From Parachlamydia sp. AcF125 (lineage in GTDB: Bacteria; Chlamydiota; Chlamydiia; Chlamydiales; Parachlamydiaceae), in assembly GCF_018342475.1 (NCBI RefSeq), contig NZ_JAEMUD010000001.1:248001-312000 (forward strand): DNA of 64,000 nucleotides. Direction: 5' to 3'. This document shows, in pieces, positions 43,174 through 51,716 of the stretch. The position numbers and the translations under genes were made by a program. The number at the start of each line of letters is the position of its first letter. Within the stretch, counting starts at the first letter, position 1. The notes under the pieces are model-generated. The model was not told the DNA's origin, did no database searches, and saw only the letters and a list, made by a program, of their open reading frames with translations.

Positions 43174-43522
43174 TGGCTTTACATGACAGATCCCTCGCCT
43201 AAAATTGAAGGTACCTAGAGATTACTCAGTTCCTTCCATCAGACGCCCAAAATATTTTAGGCGGCATTAAAAATTTCGTGAGAGTCTCCTGTTGAGAGTA
43301 ACAAGAAGAAGTCCTCTCAGAAAATTTCTTTTCCGCTAATTGAGTTAACACCCCTCTTGTGCGGTAAAGGTAAAAAATCCACCCCTCCCAACTTCTGCCG
43401 CTTTGTCGCTAGGATATTGAAGAAACGGCTAACAAGCCAGCACCGGCTATCCTTTTTGCCAAACCTCCACTCCCCTCTCCCCACAGGCGTTGAAAATGCA
43501 TAGCTAAAAGCCCCCTTATTTT

Positions 43523-43671
43523 TTGTTGCCATCTTTGCCGCAAAAGCCTAACTTTAAAAAACCTCTTAACCTAAATTTTAGTTGTTTGGGGGCGGAGATT
43601 GAAAGTAACTTGGGCATACAGAAGCAGATTTTCTCGCAAAAACGAGCAAAGTGCAATTGCTTTTAAGGCTT
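43523..43671. repeat. Non-coding repeat downstream of module copy 1
   Basis: This stretch aligns with 47431-47581 in the same orientation. Both hold TTGCCA/CCTTT-GCAAAAGCCTA followed by TTTAAAAA, a -CTCTTAA or -CTCCTTAA block, and later GCATA...TTTTCT/C-GCAAAAA...GCAA...TTTTAAGGCT. It marks the distal end of the duplicated segment. Confidence 0.6.
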
Positions 43672-43966
43672 ACTATTAAAACAAGTGCAAAATTTTTTCC
43701 AAAAGCTCAGCAACTAAAATCCCCTGAAATAGGAACTCAATAGTAGGTTCGCTTGATTTAGGTGAGCTAGGTCCAAAAAATTGGAAATAGGAAAGGGACC
43801 TAGATGAGTAAAAATTTAGTCATCTAGCGAGTGTTAAGCAATCTCTCCTTAAGAGGAGGGTGAACATTTAGGCCAATTTTATAAAAAGCGGAAGAAAAAA
43901 AGCTTAGCCTGGAAAATGCAGGGCTTAGAATACTAGAGTACCTGCGAGAAAATAAAATCTATTTTT

Positions 43967-43998
43967 ATATAAGCCAAAGTTGTAGGGGAGGGAAATCT
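43967..43998. repeat. Short repeat TTTTTATATAAGCCAAAGTT, copy A
   Basis: The 20-base core plus a following G-rich part (GTAGGGGAGGG here) recurs at 46013-46044 in the same orientation. Both copies lie in non-coding DNA. Confidence 0.75.
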
Positions 43999-44101
43999 GT
44001 TAGGAGGCTTGGTCAATGCAGCAAGTGCAAAAGACGGGCTTAGTCTGCTCGAGCTTATCCAAAAAAAGACCTTTCTTTCCTACTTTAAAACTCATTTATA
44101 T

Positions 44102-44145
44102 GGAATAAACGTTGCCTAAATCAAGTTGGCTATATTGAACCTTAA
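44102..44145 (+). repeat. Duplication boundary copy B: 3' end of the pyrophosphorylase gene
   Basis: This 44-bp orphan copy matches 38956-38999 with two mismatches. No pyrophosphorylase gene precedes it, so it is a fossil of the segmental duplication that produced the second LanM-like module. Confidence 0.93.
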
Positions 44146-44170
44146 CACAGAGTTCCTCACGGGTTAAACC

Positions 44171-45799
44171 CTAACTATCGCTTGGCCTTCCAATTATAAC
44201 ATCTTGATAATAAAGGCAAGACGTTTGGCTATCATAGTAAAAAACGGGGATGTCCCGATTAAAAAAATCTTCTCTAATTTGTGCTTTTATTTGGTCTACA
44301 TTATCGCTATGAAAAGTGAAGTGCAATTTCTCAACCTCCTTTTTTATATCATCTAAAAAAATTTCCACTGCTTCCTCTTGAGAGGGATCAATCACCCTAT
44401 AAGCGCCTAATAATTCGCTCGTCTTCATTAAAACAAACCGCCCTCTTCCTTGTTCTAGGCTTTGACGAATCTCTTCTATTCTTTCCTCATAATCTTCCCC
44501 TACACACGCTTCAGGCATATCTATTGTTTCTGCTAAAGTGTCCACATTAATTCCTGCAAGCCTTAAGTGTTCTTCTGTAATCCTATAATTTAGCTGGCCC
44601 CTACTTTGCCCTTTAAACACTTCTTCTTGGTAATTAGCAGTGAACCAAAGACGATTTAACCCCTGAAGAGAAGGTTCTTCCCCATCAGAAGCATCAAAAT
44701 AATACGCTGCGCCGTCCTCTTTTGAAAAAATACAGCTTGTTGCTGTCTCAAAGTTAGGAATTAAAAATACTTCTAAATCAATTAAATAAGGGGACTTATT
44801 AGAAACTAGGATGTTTTGATAATGCAAATCAGAAATTCCTAAATGTTCAGCAATTTTATCTAGCATGCATAGCTTTGTAAAGTAATCGTGTAGTTCCTCT
44901 CGACTATCAAGGGTATTATCTTCGCGTTCATTTTTAAGAAGGTCGCAATAGCCATAGAAACGATCTGATCCTTCCCCCTCCTCTTCATAATCCAGGACTT
45001 TATAAGTCCCAAACCCAAAATTTTTTAATAGCCCCCTCTGCTCATCACATACTAATAGCTCGGCTAACATAGAGCGAGGTTTATAAACAAGCTCTACACG
45101 CTCTTCGTCATTGCTAAAAATTAACTTAAAAGGAATTTTTCCCTTGCAGTGAGTCTCCTTTCCTAAAGCCACCATTTCTGTAAGTCTCGCGTTTCCTTCT
45201 ACTCCTAAATACGCTAATTTTCCCTTTCTACTATCGGTCTCGGCTCTTCTTTTTATTTGACCAAGAAAAGAGGAGAAATTAGAGAGGATATTTTCCACCA
45301 TTTTAATCTGCGAGCTTTTTGAGGCTCCTGGTATGCTAGCTACGTCGTATATTCTCTTAGCCAAATGAGCACTAAAGCTTTCCCTGCTTTCTTCCCCTAA
45401 TTGTTTGACAATTTCGTTGGACGAAAGAAAAGTATCAACAATCTTCTCCACATATTTTTCTGCTTCACTGAACTTTTTATCCTTTATATAGGCTTGAGTT
45501 ATTGCAATCTCTTTCTCAGAAAAGAAAAGCTTAGGCTGTGGCAAAGGCTGATTGTGTTTTCTGGAGCGGTAAAGAGCATAAACAGCTCCTCCTAAAAGGA
45601 GTGCTGCAGAAATGGAAAGCGAAGCGAAAAAAACTTTGGGGTGCTCGCTAGGAAGCTTTCTTGCTTCCGAAAAAACCGCTTTAGAAACTGTTCTCACCTT
45701 TTCTATTACCCTTTCCCCAGGAGTGGCAATTGAAGGAAAATGATCGATTCTGCTAACGGTAGAATTAAACACGTGATTGCTTATATTATTTATAGACAT
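44171..45799 (-). CDS. Membrane-anchored LanM-type dehydratase-domain protein (DUF4135-like), copy 2
   Basis: The 542-residue paralogue of the protein at 39022 has the same layout: a membrane helix (about 57-77), a helical linker, then the LanM-type dehydratase domain. Conserved residues are Lys240 in LVYKPRSM, Asp324/His326/Asn329 in ISDLHYQNI, Asp341/Glu343 in LIDLEVFLIP, and Arg454/Thr460 in GRFVLMKTS. The C-terminal FFNRDIPVFYYDSQTSCLYY is identical to copy 1. Most difference lies in the N-terminal tail and in the region after residue 390, where copy 1 is about 17 residues longer. Retention of all key residues in both copies suggests that both are under selection. It is divergent from the small gene at 46396. 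Confidence 0.8.
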   Translation of the reverse strand: MSINNISNHVFNSTVSRIDHFPSIATPGERVIEKVRTVSKAVFSEARKLPSEHPKVFFASLSISAALLLGGAVYALYRSRKHNQPLPQPKLFFSEKEIAITQAYIKDKKFSEAEKYVEKIVDTFLSSNEIVKQLGEESRESFSAHLAKRIYDVASIPGASKSSQIKMVENILSNFSSFLGQIKRRAETDSRKGKLAYLGVEGNARLTEMVALGKETHCKGKIPFKLIFSNDEERVELVYKPRSMLAELLVCDEQRGLLKNFGFGTYKVLDYEEEGEGSDRFYGYCDLLKNEREDNTLDSREELHDYFTKLCMLDKIAEHLGISDLHYQNILVSNKSPYLIDLEVFLIPNFETATSCIFSKEDGAAYYFDASDGEEPSLQGLNRLWFTANYQEEVFKGQSRGQLNYRITEEHLRLAGINVDTLAETIDMPEACVGEDYEERIEEIRQSLEQGRGRFVLMKTSELLGAYRVIDPSQEEAVEIFLDDIKKEVEKLHFTFHSDNVDQIKAQIREDFFNRDIPVFYYDSQTSCLYYQDVIIGRPSDS

Positions 45800-46395
45800 T
45801 TTTGCTCCTGAGAAAAAGCTTAATTTTTATTTTAATAATAACCCTAAAAAAGATTTTTTAAAATATTTATTTAAATAAGCTAGATTTTACTATTTCTTTT
45901 TGTAAGCTCGAAATTTGAAAATTAAAATGAGTTTAAACTGATTAACTTTAGAAAATAAAATGCCAGAGCAAGCATTCACTTTACCTCTCGCGTAGGCGAG
46001 AAGTTAGCACCTATTTTTATATAAGCCAAAGTTGGAGGGGGAGAATACGGGTCCCTCCAAAACAGCCAAATGGGCTAAAGGCTCATTAATCAAATAGCCT
46101 GATTTGCTTTACCAGACTGTAAAGCGCTCTGGAAGAATGGCTTGGAATATGTTTAGTTACCTAAAAGTTTTTTCTTCGGTTCAATTTGACTGCAGGGATT
46201 TATTTACTATTTGGAACTAACTCGTGAATTTTAAAAGAGGTTTATTTTAAAAACGTCTGCCAGTTTCTTATGAAATCCCCAAGCCTCCTTCCTCCTGACT
46301 AGTTTGATTTATTTATTTACTTTTAAATAAAATTAGTTTATGATTAGCGCTACAGGCTTGAGTTAATTCACTAAATAAATGATCAGGAGGAAGAA
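45800..46395. other. Divergent intergenic region of module copy 2
   Basis: The intact counterpart of the IS-disrupted region in copy 1. AT-rich blocks next to both genes are shared with copy 1 (45800-45915 with 40693-40815; the last ~85 bp with 42660-42747), so promoters of both genes probably lie there. It also carries the short repeat at 46013. Confidence 0.5.
46013..46044. repeat. Short repeat TTTTTATATAAGCCAAAGTT, copy B
   Basis: It matches 43967-43998 in the core and in the following G-rich part. Its place between the divergent genes differs from that of copy A, which lies near the far side of copy 1, so it moved or copied separately. Confidence 0.7.
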
Positions 46396-46824
46396 ATGGG
46401 AGTTGATGGATTAAAAGGAGAAGTTTTTCGCAAAATTGTGGGTCCTTCGCTTAAAGAAGAAGCTGTGAAAGAACAAGCCCAGCGTTTAGGAATTTCAGAA
46501 ATCCACACTCTGGAAGAAAAAAACTTATTAATTAATAGCTTAGTAGGAGTAATTGAAAATAAAATTCAAGATTATTTTAGCAAAGAAGAAGTGCTTGAAA
46601 AACATACGCACCTGAGGAAATATAAAGCTTTGCCAAATTATAGGTGGTCCGTGTTGCAACAAACCAAGAAAGCGGTAGAAAACGCCTTTCCTTCTTCTTC
46701 TGATGAAAAGTTAGCCTTATCTAGCCCATCTTCTGAGCAAGTCCTAAACAACTCATTATCTATTGCTAGTCTATGCGTCATCTGCAGTGCGGTGGCAATA
46801 GCGATATTTAGAAAGATGGGATAA
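46396..46824 (+). CDS. Small protein with C-terminal membrane tail, partner of LanM-like copy 2
   Basis: The 142-residue paralogue of the protein at 42748 shares MGVD-LK-E-FR-IVGP, LGISEI-(4)-EEKNLLINSL and the terminal CSAVA-AIF-KM block. The Ser-rich stretch before the tail (about 99-114, SSSDEKLALSSPSSEQ) is Ser/Thr-rich in both but not conserved in order. Cys residues occur only in the hydrophobic tail, so a classical lanthionine-ring core is not evident. A CAGGAGG site precedes the ATG. Pairing with the divergent LanM-like gene is kept in both modules. Confidence 0.75.
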   Translation: MGVDGLKGEVFRKIVGPSLKEEAVKEQAQRLGISEIHTLEEKNLLINSLVGVIENKIQDYFSKEEVLEKHTHLRKYKALPNYRWSVLQQTKKAVENAFPSSSDEKLALSSPSSEQVLNNSLSIASLCVICSAVAIAIFRKMG

Positions 46825-47665
46825 TAGACCTTTATACAGCTGCTCTCTCGCCCGAAGCAAAGGATTTGAAGGATTACGACAACCCTATTCCATTCGAGTT
46901 CAAAATCACTGAGAGAGCATTGAAACCCTAAAATACTTTGTATTTAGTTTGACACCAGCAGGCGATTCTCTTTGAAAATCTTCTCTTTTTCACTATCTGC
47001 CTTGGAAGTTCTCTTATGGGATCGAGGCAGAATTTGCCGCACCCTACCTTTTGCCAACTATAAGAATGTGGCCACCGAATTTTTTAATGCTTTATGGTAA
47101 ATTTTTTTTGCTAAGGAGGGATTTTAGCAAACCCTAAGCAGCTAATTTTTCTTTTTGCAGCCTTTCTTTTTTACCCTTTTCAAGCCCCGCACTCTTTACA
47201 TACTTAAAAGAGGATCGATTTCCAATTTTGCTTGCCACCTCTCCCCGTAGCAAAATACTTAAAGGCGCCTTTAGTCCGAACTGCTTCTTACCAGGCAGCT
47301 TTAGTCCTATTAAAACGCCCTGCTCATACGAAGCATGGAAAAGGCATAGCTAGCTAAAAATTGCTGCAGCTAGGCCGCCTTATATAAGCGATACGCTACA
47401 AATGATCAGCCAAAATTCGAGGCATTAGGTTTATTGCCACCTTTCCTGCAAAAGCCTACATTTAAAAACAGGCTCCTTAAGGCAACTTCTGTGGAGACGT
47501 GTAAGGAAATTTGAGAAGAGACTTTAGCACGCATAGCAAAATTTCTTTGCAAAAAATAGCAAATTGCTATTTTAAGGGCTGCCCTCTTAAGTTAAAAGCA
47601 GTGGAAGGCTAACAAATACAAAATCCTCCTTAAACTTAGCCCATCACGTTTGATAGGAGCTTAAA
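46825..47665. other. Gene-free stretch downstream of module copy 2
   Basis: No gene was recognised. The part 47431-47581 repeats 43523-43671. The last 30 bp hold the ribosome-binding site of the glycosyltransferase gene (AGGAGCTTAAAATG). Confidence 0.5.
47431..47581. repeat. Non-coding repeat downstream of module copy 2
   Basis: Counterpart of 43523-43671, diverged by substitutions and small gaps. It extends the duplicated segment well past the small gene. Confidence 0.6.
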
Positions 47666-48865
47666 ATGTTTGCGAAATCCTGGAGTTATTTTTTATTGGT
47701 TTTTCTTAGTTTGCACTTTTTTGTAAGCGCAGATTCTTATGAAAAGAAAACCGTCTGTTTAAATATGATCGTTAAGAATGAAAGCGCGGTCATTCAACGC
47801 TGTCTTGCCTCTGTAAAACCCCTTATCGATTACTGGGTGATTGTAGATACGGGCTCAACGGATGGCACCCAAGAAATGATTCAAGCATTCATGAAGGATA
47901 TTCCTGGAGAGTTACACGAACGCCCTTGGAAAAACTTTGGGCATAACCGCACAGAGGCCCTTGAGCTTGCGCAAAGCAAGGGGGACTATCTCTTATTCAT
48001 CGATGCAGATGAAGTTTTATTGTATGCGCCCGATTTTAAATTTCCTCATCTCGATAAAGATTTTTACTACGTCACAACTGAATATTCAGGCACCCATTAC
48101 GCCCGAGTTCAGCTCATTAATAACCATCTAAAGTGGAAATGGGTAGGAGTTTTACACGAAACTGTCGAATGCCCTCAAGCCTCCGCTTCCGAAACAATGC
48201 AAGGATTAACCAATTTTGTGCATACAGATGGTTTTCGCTCCCAAGACCCTCAAAAATTTTTAAAAGATGCGCAGATTTTAGAAAGCGCTTTAGCCGAAGA
48301 CCCCCACAATAGCCGCTATGTCTTTTATCTCGCCCAATCCTATAAAGATGCAAAGGAATACGAAAAAGCGATTGCCTATTACGAGCAACGGATCAAGATG
48401 GGAGGATGGGATCAAGAAATTTTTTGGTCTAAATTGCAGATTGCTCTCTTGCAAGAGCTTTTAAATAAAGAACCTGACATAGTCACAAACGGTTATCTAA
48501 ATGCTTATTTTTATCGACCTACGCGCCTTGAACCTTTATACCGTTTAGCAAGCTATTATCGGCGAAATGAAAAATACCCTGAAGGTTATCAAATTGCCTG
48601 CTTGGGCCTTCATCTCCGTCCTCCACCCGATAGCCTTTTTGTCGAGCGGTGGATGTATAACTATGGTCTACTTTTAGAATATTCCCTTTGTGCTTACTGG
48701 ACAGAAAGGTACCAAGAATCCTTATTAGCCTCCTACCTTATTCTCTCCAACCCAAACCTCCCTGTAGAAATTAAGACATGCCTTCAAAGCAATCTGAAAT
48801 GGATTCATGCCAAATTAGAGGAAGCGGTGGAAACTCATAAAAATGCCCTCTTTCAAAAGCAGTGA
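47666..48865 (+). CDS. Exported or membrane-bound family 2 glycosyltransferase with TPR-like repeats
   Basis: The 399-residue protein starts with a hydrophobic segment (about 5-23) ending in a signal-peptidase-like VSA. A GT2 domain follows (about 28-190): CLNMIVKNESAVIQRCLASV, WVIVDTGSTDGTQ and the DxD motif in LLFIDADEVLL. The C-terminal part (about 200-395) has TPR-like helices, including YVFYLAQSYKDAKEYEKAI. Similar GT2-TPR proteins occur in many bacteria, usually in the cytosol. A signal peptide before a nucleotide-sugar-dependent domain is odd; it might be an anchor or a signal for secretion into the host. The acceptor is unknown. Confidence 0.82.
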   Translation: MFAKSWSYFLLVFLSLHFFVSADSYEKKTVCLNMIVKNESAVIQRCLASVKPLIDYWVIVDTGSTDGTQEMIQAFMKDIPGELHERPWKNFGHNRTEALELAQSKGDYLLFIDADEVLLYAPDFKFPHLDKDFYYVTTEYSGTHYARVQLINNHLKWKWVGVLHETVECPQASASETMQGLTNFVHTDGFRSQDPQKFLKDAQILESALAEDPHNSRYVFYLAQSYKDAKEYEKAIAYYEQRIKMGGWDQEIFWSKLQIALLQELLNKEPDIVTNGYLNAYFYRPTRLEPLYRLASYYRRNEKYPEGYQIACLGLHLRPPPDSLFVERWMYNYGLLLEYSLCAYWTERYQESLLASYLILSNPNLPVEIKTCLQSNLKWIHAKLEEAVETHKNALFQKQ

Positions 48866-48882
48866 AGGAAAATTTCACTCTC
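48861..48882 (+). terminator. Hairpin at the end of the glycosyltransferase gene
   Basis: AGTGAA (48861-48866) pairs with TTCACT (48874-48879), then CTCTTTT. The stem is short and overlaps the stop codon. Confidence 0.4.
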
Positions 48883-48908
48883 TTTTGGCAAAATTTAACT
48901 TCTGATTA

Positions 48909-49775
48909 TTATTCATAAGGTTGGGGATCCTTTTTAGAGACGGTGAAATCTAAGACCTCCGATATGATTTCACCAAGCCGCCTATTCTCGAATAAGTCTT
49001 TGAAAATTTGCGTGGCTTCCTCTACTTTCATTCCATCCTCTGCTTTAACCTCTTTGTATAATTCCACGCGCTTTCGCAAAATTTCCTCAACGAGCGTGGG
49101 TTCACCAAAAATAGCCATCAAGAGAGGTTTTGAGGCGAGAAAAACTCGAATTTGGGTTTTATTACTTAAAGTGAGGTACTTAGCTAGTGGGGGGTAACTA
49201 ACATTGACCTCTACGGTTCCTTTTTCTTCTGCGGGAATCTCCGTCCCCCCTTTTAACATTAAATAAAAAATGTCATGCAGGTGGGGATCTTTTAAAGGAA
49301 GGGTGGATAAATCACCCGCATTTTTAATCTTCTGGTTACTTGGCAAATCTTCAACAGATTGACTAATGGCTTTTAATAATTGATCAAGAAAACGTCTATC
49401 TTCTTCCAAGGCTTCTTTGAAAAATTTAGTGTGGCCATATAGAGCGAAAAGCAGATTTTTAGCCATAAGAGCAAATTGAGTATGCAGTTCTTGTTTTTTT
49501 TCTCGTTCCTCTCTATTTAAAAATAAGGCAATCGGAAGCGTGGAACTTGCTCGGCTTTTTTTTTGTTTGTTTTCCTCGGTTTGTTCTTTAGTTGTGGCGA
49601 CATGCTCCTCATACCATTTTTTAGCGCTCTTTTTATACTCCTCACGCTCTAAATTTTTCATATAAAATTCAAATTGAGACTGAATAATTGCAAAGCTGCG
49701 ATAACTTTCTAAGCGCGCATAAGTCATTAAAGTCATAAGCATTAAAAGGCTTGTCACAAAGAGTAAAATATTCAA
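48909..49775 (-). CDS. Bitopic membrane protein at the end of the type II secretion operon
   Basis: The last gene of the operon lies where gspK is found in many type II secretion clusters. The 288-residue product has an N-terminal membrane helix (about 3-20) followed by a charged, helical domain. No GspK sequence signature or prepilin motif was recognised, so it may be an extremely diverged minor component or a clade-specific part. It starts at a TTG with AGGAAG just upstream, and its start lies 8 bp after the gspJ-like stop. Confidence 0.65.
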   Translation of the reverse strand: MNILLFVTSLLMLMTLMTYARLESYRSFAIIQSQFEFYMKNLEREEYKKSAKKWYEEHVATTKEQTEENKQKKSRASSTLPIALFLNREEREKKQELHTQFALMAKNLLFALYGHTKFFKEALEEDRRFLDQLLKAISQSVEDLPSNQKIKNAGDLSTLPLKDPHLHDIFYLMLKGGTEIPAEEKGTVEVNVSYPPLAKYLTLSNKTQIRVFLASKPLLMAIFGEPTLVEEILRKRVELYKEVKAEDGMKVEEATQIFKDLFENRRLGEIISEVLDFTVSKKDPQPYE

Positions 49776-49783
49776 AATTCTTC

Positions 49784-50515
49784 CTAATGATCATAAATGA
49801 GGGGATTTTTACTATTTGGTAAAGGGAAGCTATAAACTAAAGGCTCCCTGTCTCCTTCAAGGGTCATGATAAGGCGTACAATGGCGGGAAGCTGGTCGTA
49901 TTCTTGCAACCAATCATCCACCCAGGCTCCTGGAGGACTAGGGTGAATGTTTACTCTTCCATCTGGGGAAACCGGTTTTTCCTTTACATCTTTTAACGTT
50001 CCCTTATCGGGCGGGATAAAGAATTGAAATTTTAACATGGCCACATTTTCAAAGAGCACCTCCTTTTTCATGGGAGGGAATTCCTCTTCTTCCCAGCGAG
50101 CAGGAGAGGGCCACATTCCTAAGCACAATCTTCCTTCCCCATCCACATACAGCCTTCCTAATACGTCTGAGGCGAAGGCAGGATCCAAATTGACACCATT
50201 GTCAAAGCCAAAGACCAAACTTTGCGTTCCCGATTTAAATACCCCTTCTGCAAATGAGGTAGTGTAAAAATAAAAAGCACTGCGTTTATTCCCGCCTGAT
50301 GAAAAGCTTTTGGGTAACACTTGAGTTAACCGATATTGTAAAAACCTTTTAAAAAAGCTTTCCACTTGCAATCTTTCAGAGGCACGATTCATCGCATCGA
50401 TTTGCTGATAGAAAAAACTCAAGGTTGTCAGGATCAAAGCGGTCAAAATTAAGGCGATCAACACTTCCAATAAGGTAGCAAAAGACTTTCGGTGAATTTG
50501 AGTCTTGCGAGACAT
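49784..50515 (-). CDS. gspJ: Minor pseudopilin, GspJ-like
   Basis: The 243-residue protein has a short basic leader and a type IV pilin-like hydrophobic helix: SFATLLEVLIALILTALI (about 12-29), with the Glu5-type residue. The residue before the mature start is Phe or Ser, not the usual Gly. The long globular domain and position after gspI suggest GspJ, a tip pseudopilin. The start follows the gspI-like stop by 2 bp. The assignment to J rests on gene order. Confidence 0.7.
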   Translation of the reverse strand: MSRKTQIHRKSFATLLEVLIALILTALILTTLSFFYQQIDAMNRASERLQVESFFKRFLQYRLTQVLPKSFSSGGNKRSAFYFYTTSFAEGVFKSGTQSLVFGFDNGVNLDPAFASDVLGRLYVDGEGRLCLGMWPSPARWEEEEFPPMKKEVLFENVAMLKFQFFIPPDKGTLKDVKEKPVSPDGRVNIHPSPPGAWVDDWLQEYDQLPAIVRLIMTLEGDREPLVYSFPLPNSKNPLIYDH

Positions 50516-50517
50516 CT

Positions 50518-51015
50518 TTACTCCTTAGGCAAAGGGGACATTCCCGTAAGATTTCGAGCTAAAAAGAATGGATAGGCGTAAATTTGCTCATCTTGAGTAG
50601 GCTTTTCTCCCTTGGGGTGAAAAGCAAACTTCAGTTCGAAAATATAAAGCACATACTCATTAAACTTATTATCCTCTTTTTTGGGCTTGCGTTGTTTTTC
50701 AACAAACGTGTATGTCCCTTCAAAAGGCAGCTCAGCAGTAAAACCAGCCTCTTTTAATAATTCTTCAGTGATAGGAAAAATGGTTTCATTTTCCAGATCT
50801 TGCCAAGGGATTTTATTGGCATACAGCTGCTCAACAAGATGACCAAAGAGTAAATTAACGAGATGGTCTAATTCAACTTTCCGAATAAAGGAGGTTTGAT
50901 TTCTCAACATGGCGGAATGGGGCGCTATCAAAGGAAATACACACAACACAACCAAAGCAAAAGCAATCAAAACTTCTAAGAGTAAAAAATGACGCCTTTT
51001 TACACTTTGTAACAC
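50518..51015 (-). CDS. gspI: Minor pseudopilin, GspI-like
   Basis: The 165-residue protein has the N-terminal segment KRRHFLLLEVLIAFALVVLC, a prepilin-type leader and helix with Glu at position 5, but His in place of Gly at position -1. It begins at a GTG. Length and position (between the H-like and J-like genes) support GspI, the first minor pseudopilin of the tip complex. Assignment to I is by gene order and length. Confidence 0.7.
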   Translation of the reverse strand: MLQSVKRRHFLLLEVLIAFALVVLCVFPLIAPHSAMLRNQTSFIRKVELDHLVNLLFGHLVEQLYANKIPWQDLENETIFPITEELLKEAGFTAELPFEGTYTFVEKQRKPKKEDNKFNEYVLYIFELKFAFHPKGEKPTQDEQIYAYPFFLARNLTGMSPLPKE

Positions 51016-51030
51016 AGTTTACGCCCCTTT

Positions 51031-51684
51031 TTAGTTTGATGGCTCTTCATCCGTGCTTCCTTCCTCTTCTTTCTGTTCCTTAAATTGCGCGATTTCTTGC
51101 CTTGTCAGACTAGTGATTGTCGTTTCGATAGCTTTATCTTCATTCGGCAAAAAAATAGGGTCATGGGATGAAGGTGCAGAGCTGGCAATCGGATGCGGAT
51201 ATCCATACAAGTTAATAACCCTCACCTGAGCCCATGAGGGAACATTTACAGCATCCGATGAATTAGAAAGGCGTAAAATGCCGCGACTCATAATCGTTCC
51301 TTTCGATAAAAAATGAAGGCTAATCGCACCTTCAGTAACAGGGAGATCAAGTTCATCTTTAAAGCTTATCCCACGTATGGTTTTGAATACAGGCTTTACG
51401 CGAAGGATTTCATTCATCCAATTTCTGGTGGCTTGACTCTCTGTCTCTAAAGTAAAAGTAATTCCATCATTCCCCTGCAAAAATTTGACGGTGACGTCCG
51501 CCTGTAAAATGAGCATTAAATCTTGCGCGATGCGTAATTCATTGACAATTGTCTCAACTTCGGTTCGAAACCGTTGTTCTTCGAGAGCTTTGTTAATATT
51601 AATTCCAATGGCTACCGTCACAATACTTAGAATTGCCAAAACGATTAGCACTTCAACTAATGTAAAATATGATAATCGTTTCAT
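51031..51684 (-). CDS. gspH: Minor pseudopilin, GspH-like
   Basis: The 217-residue protein begins MKRLSYFTLVEVLIVLAILS, a clear prepilin-type N-terminus (FTLVE with Glu5), but with Tyr at position -1. The ATG at 51684 gives a short leader; an open frame continues to 51705. A beta-rich C-terminal domain and an acidic tail (EEEGSTDEEPSN) follow. It is placed after gspG, the usual gspH position. Confidence 0.72.
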   Translation of the reverse strand: MKRLSYFTLVEVLIVLAILSIVTVAIGININKALEEQRFRTEVETIVNELRIAQDLMLILQADVTVKFLQGNDGITFTLETESQATRNWMNEILRVKPVFKTIRGISFKDELDLPVTEGAISLHFLSKGTIMSRGILRLSNSSDAVNVPSWAQVRVINLYGYPHPIASSAPSSHDPIFLPNEDKAIETTITSLTRQEIAQFKEQKEEEGSTDEEPSN

Positions 51685-51716
51685 GCAGTTGTCAGATAAG
51701 CGCATGCTTGGCTGGG

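Larger units (their letters stand above)
43174..44101. other. Gene-free stretch between the two modules
   Basis: No gene was recognised; the 71-codon minus-strand frame at 43317-43532 was not accepted. Two segments recur in the copy-2 surroundings: 43523-43671 matches 47431-47581, and 43967-43998 matches 46013-46044. These are non-coding parts of the duplicated segment. Confidence 0.5.

Noticed and set aside
43317-43532. 71-codon minus-strand frame between the modules
   Set aside because: No ribosome-binding site and no similarity between the two module copies at protein level.
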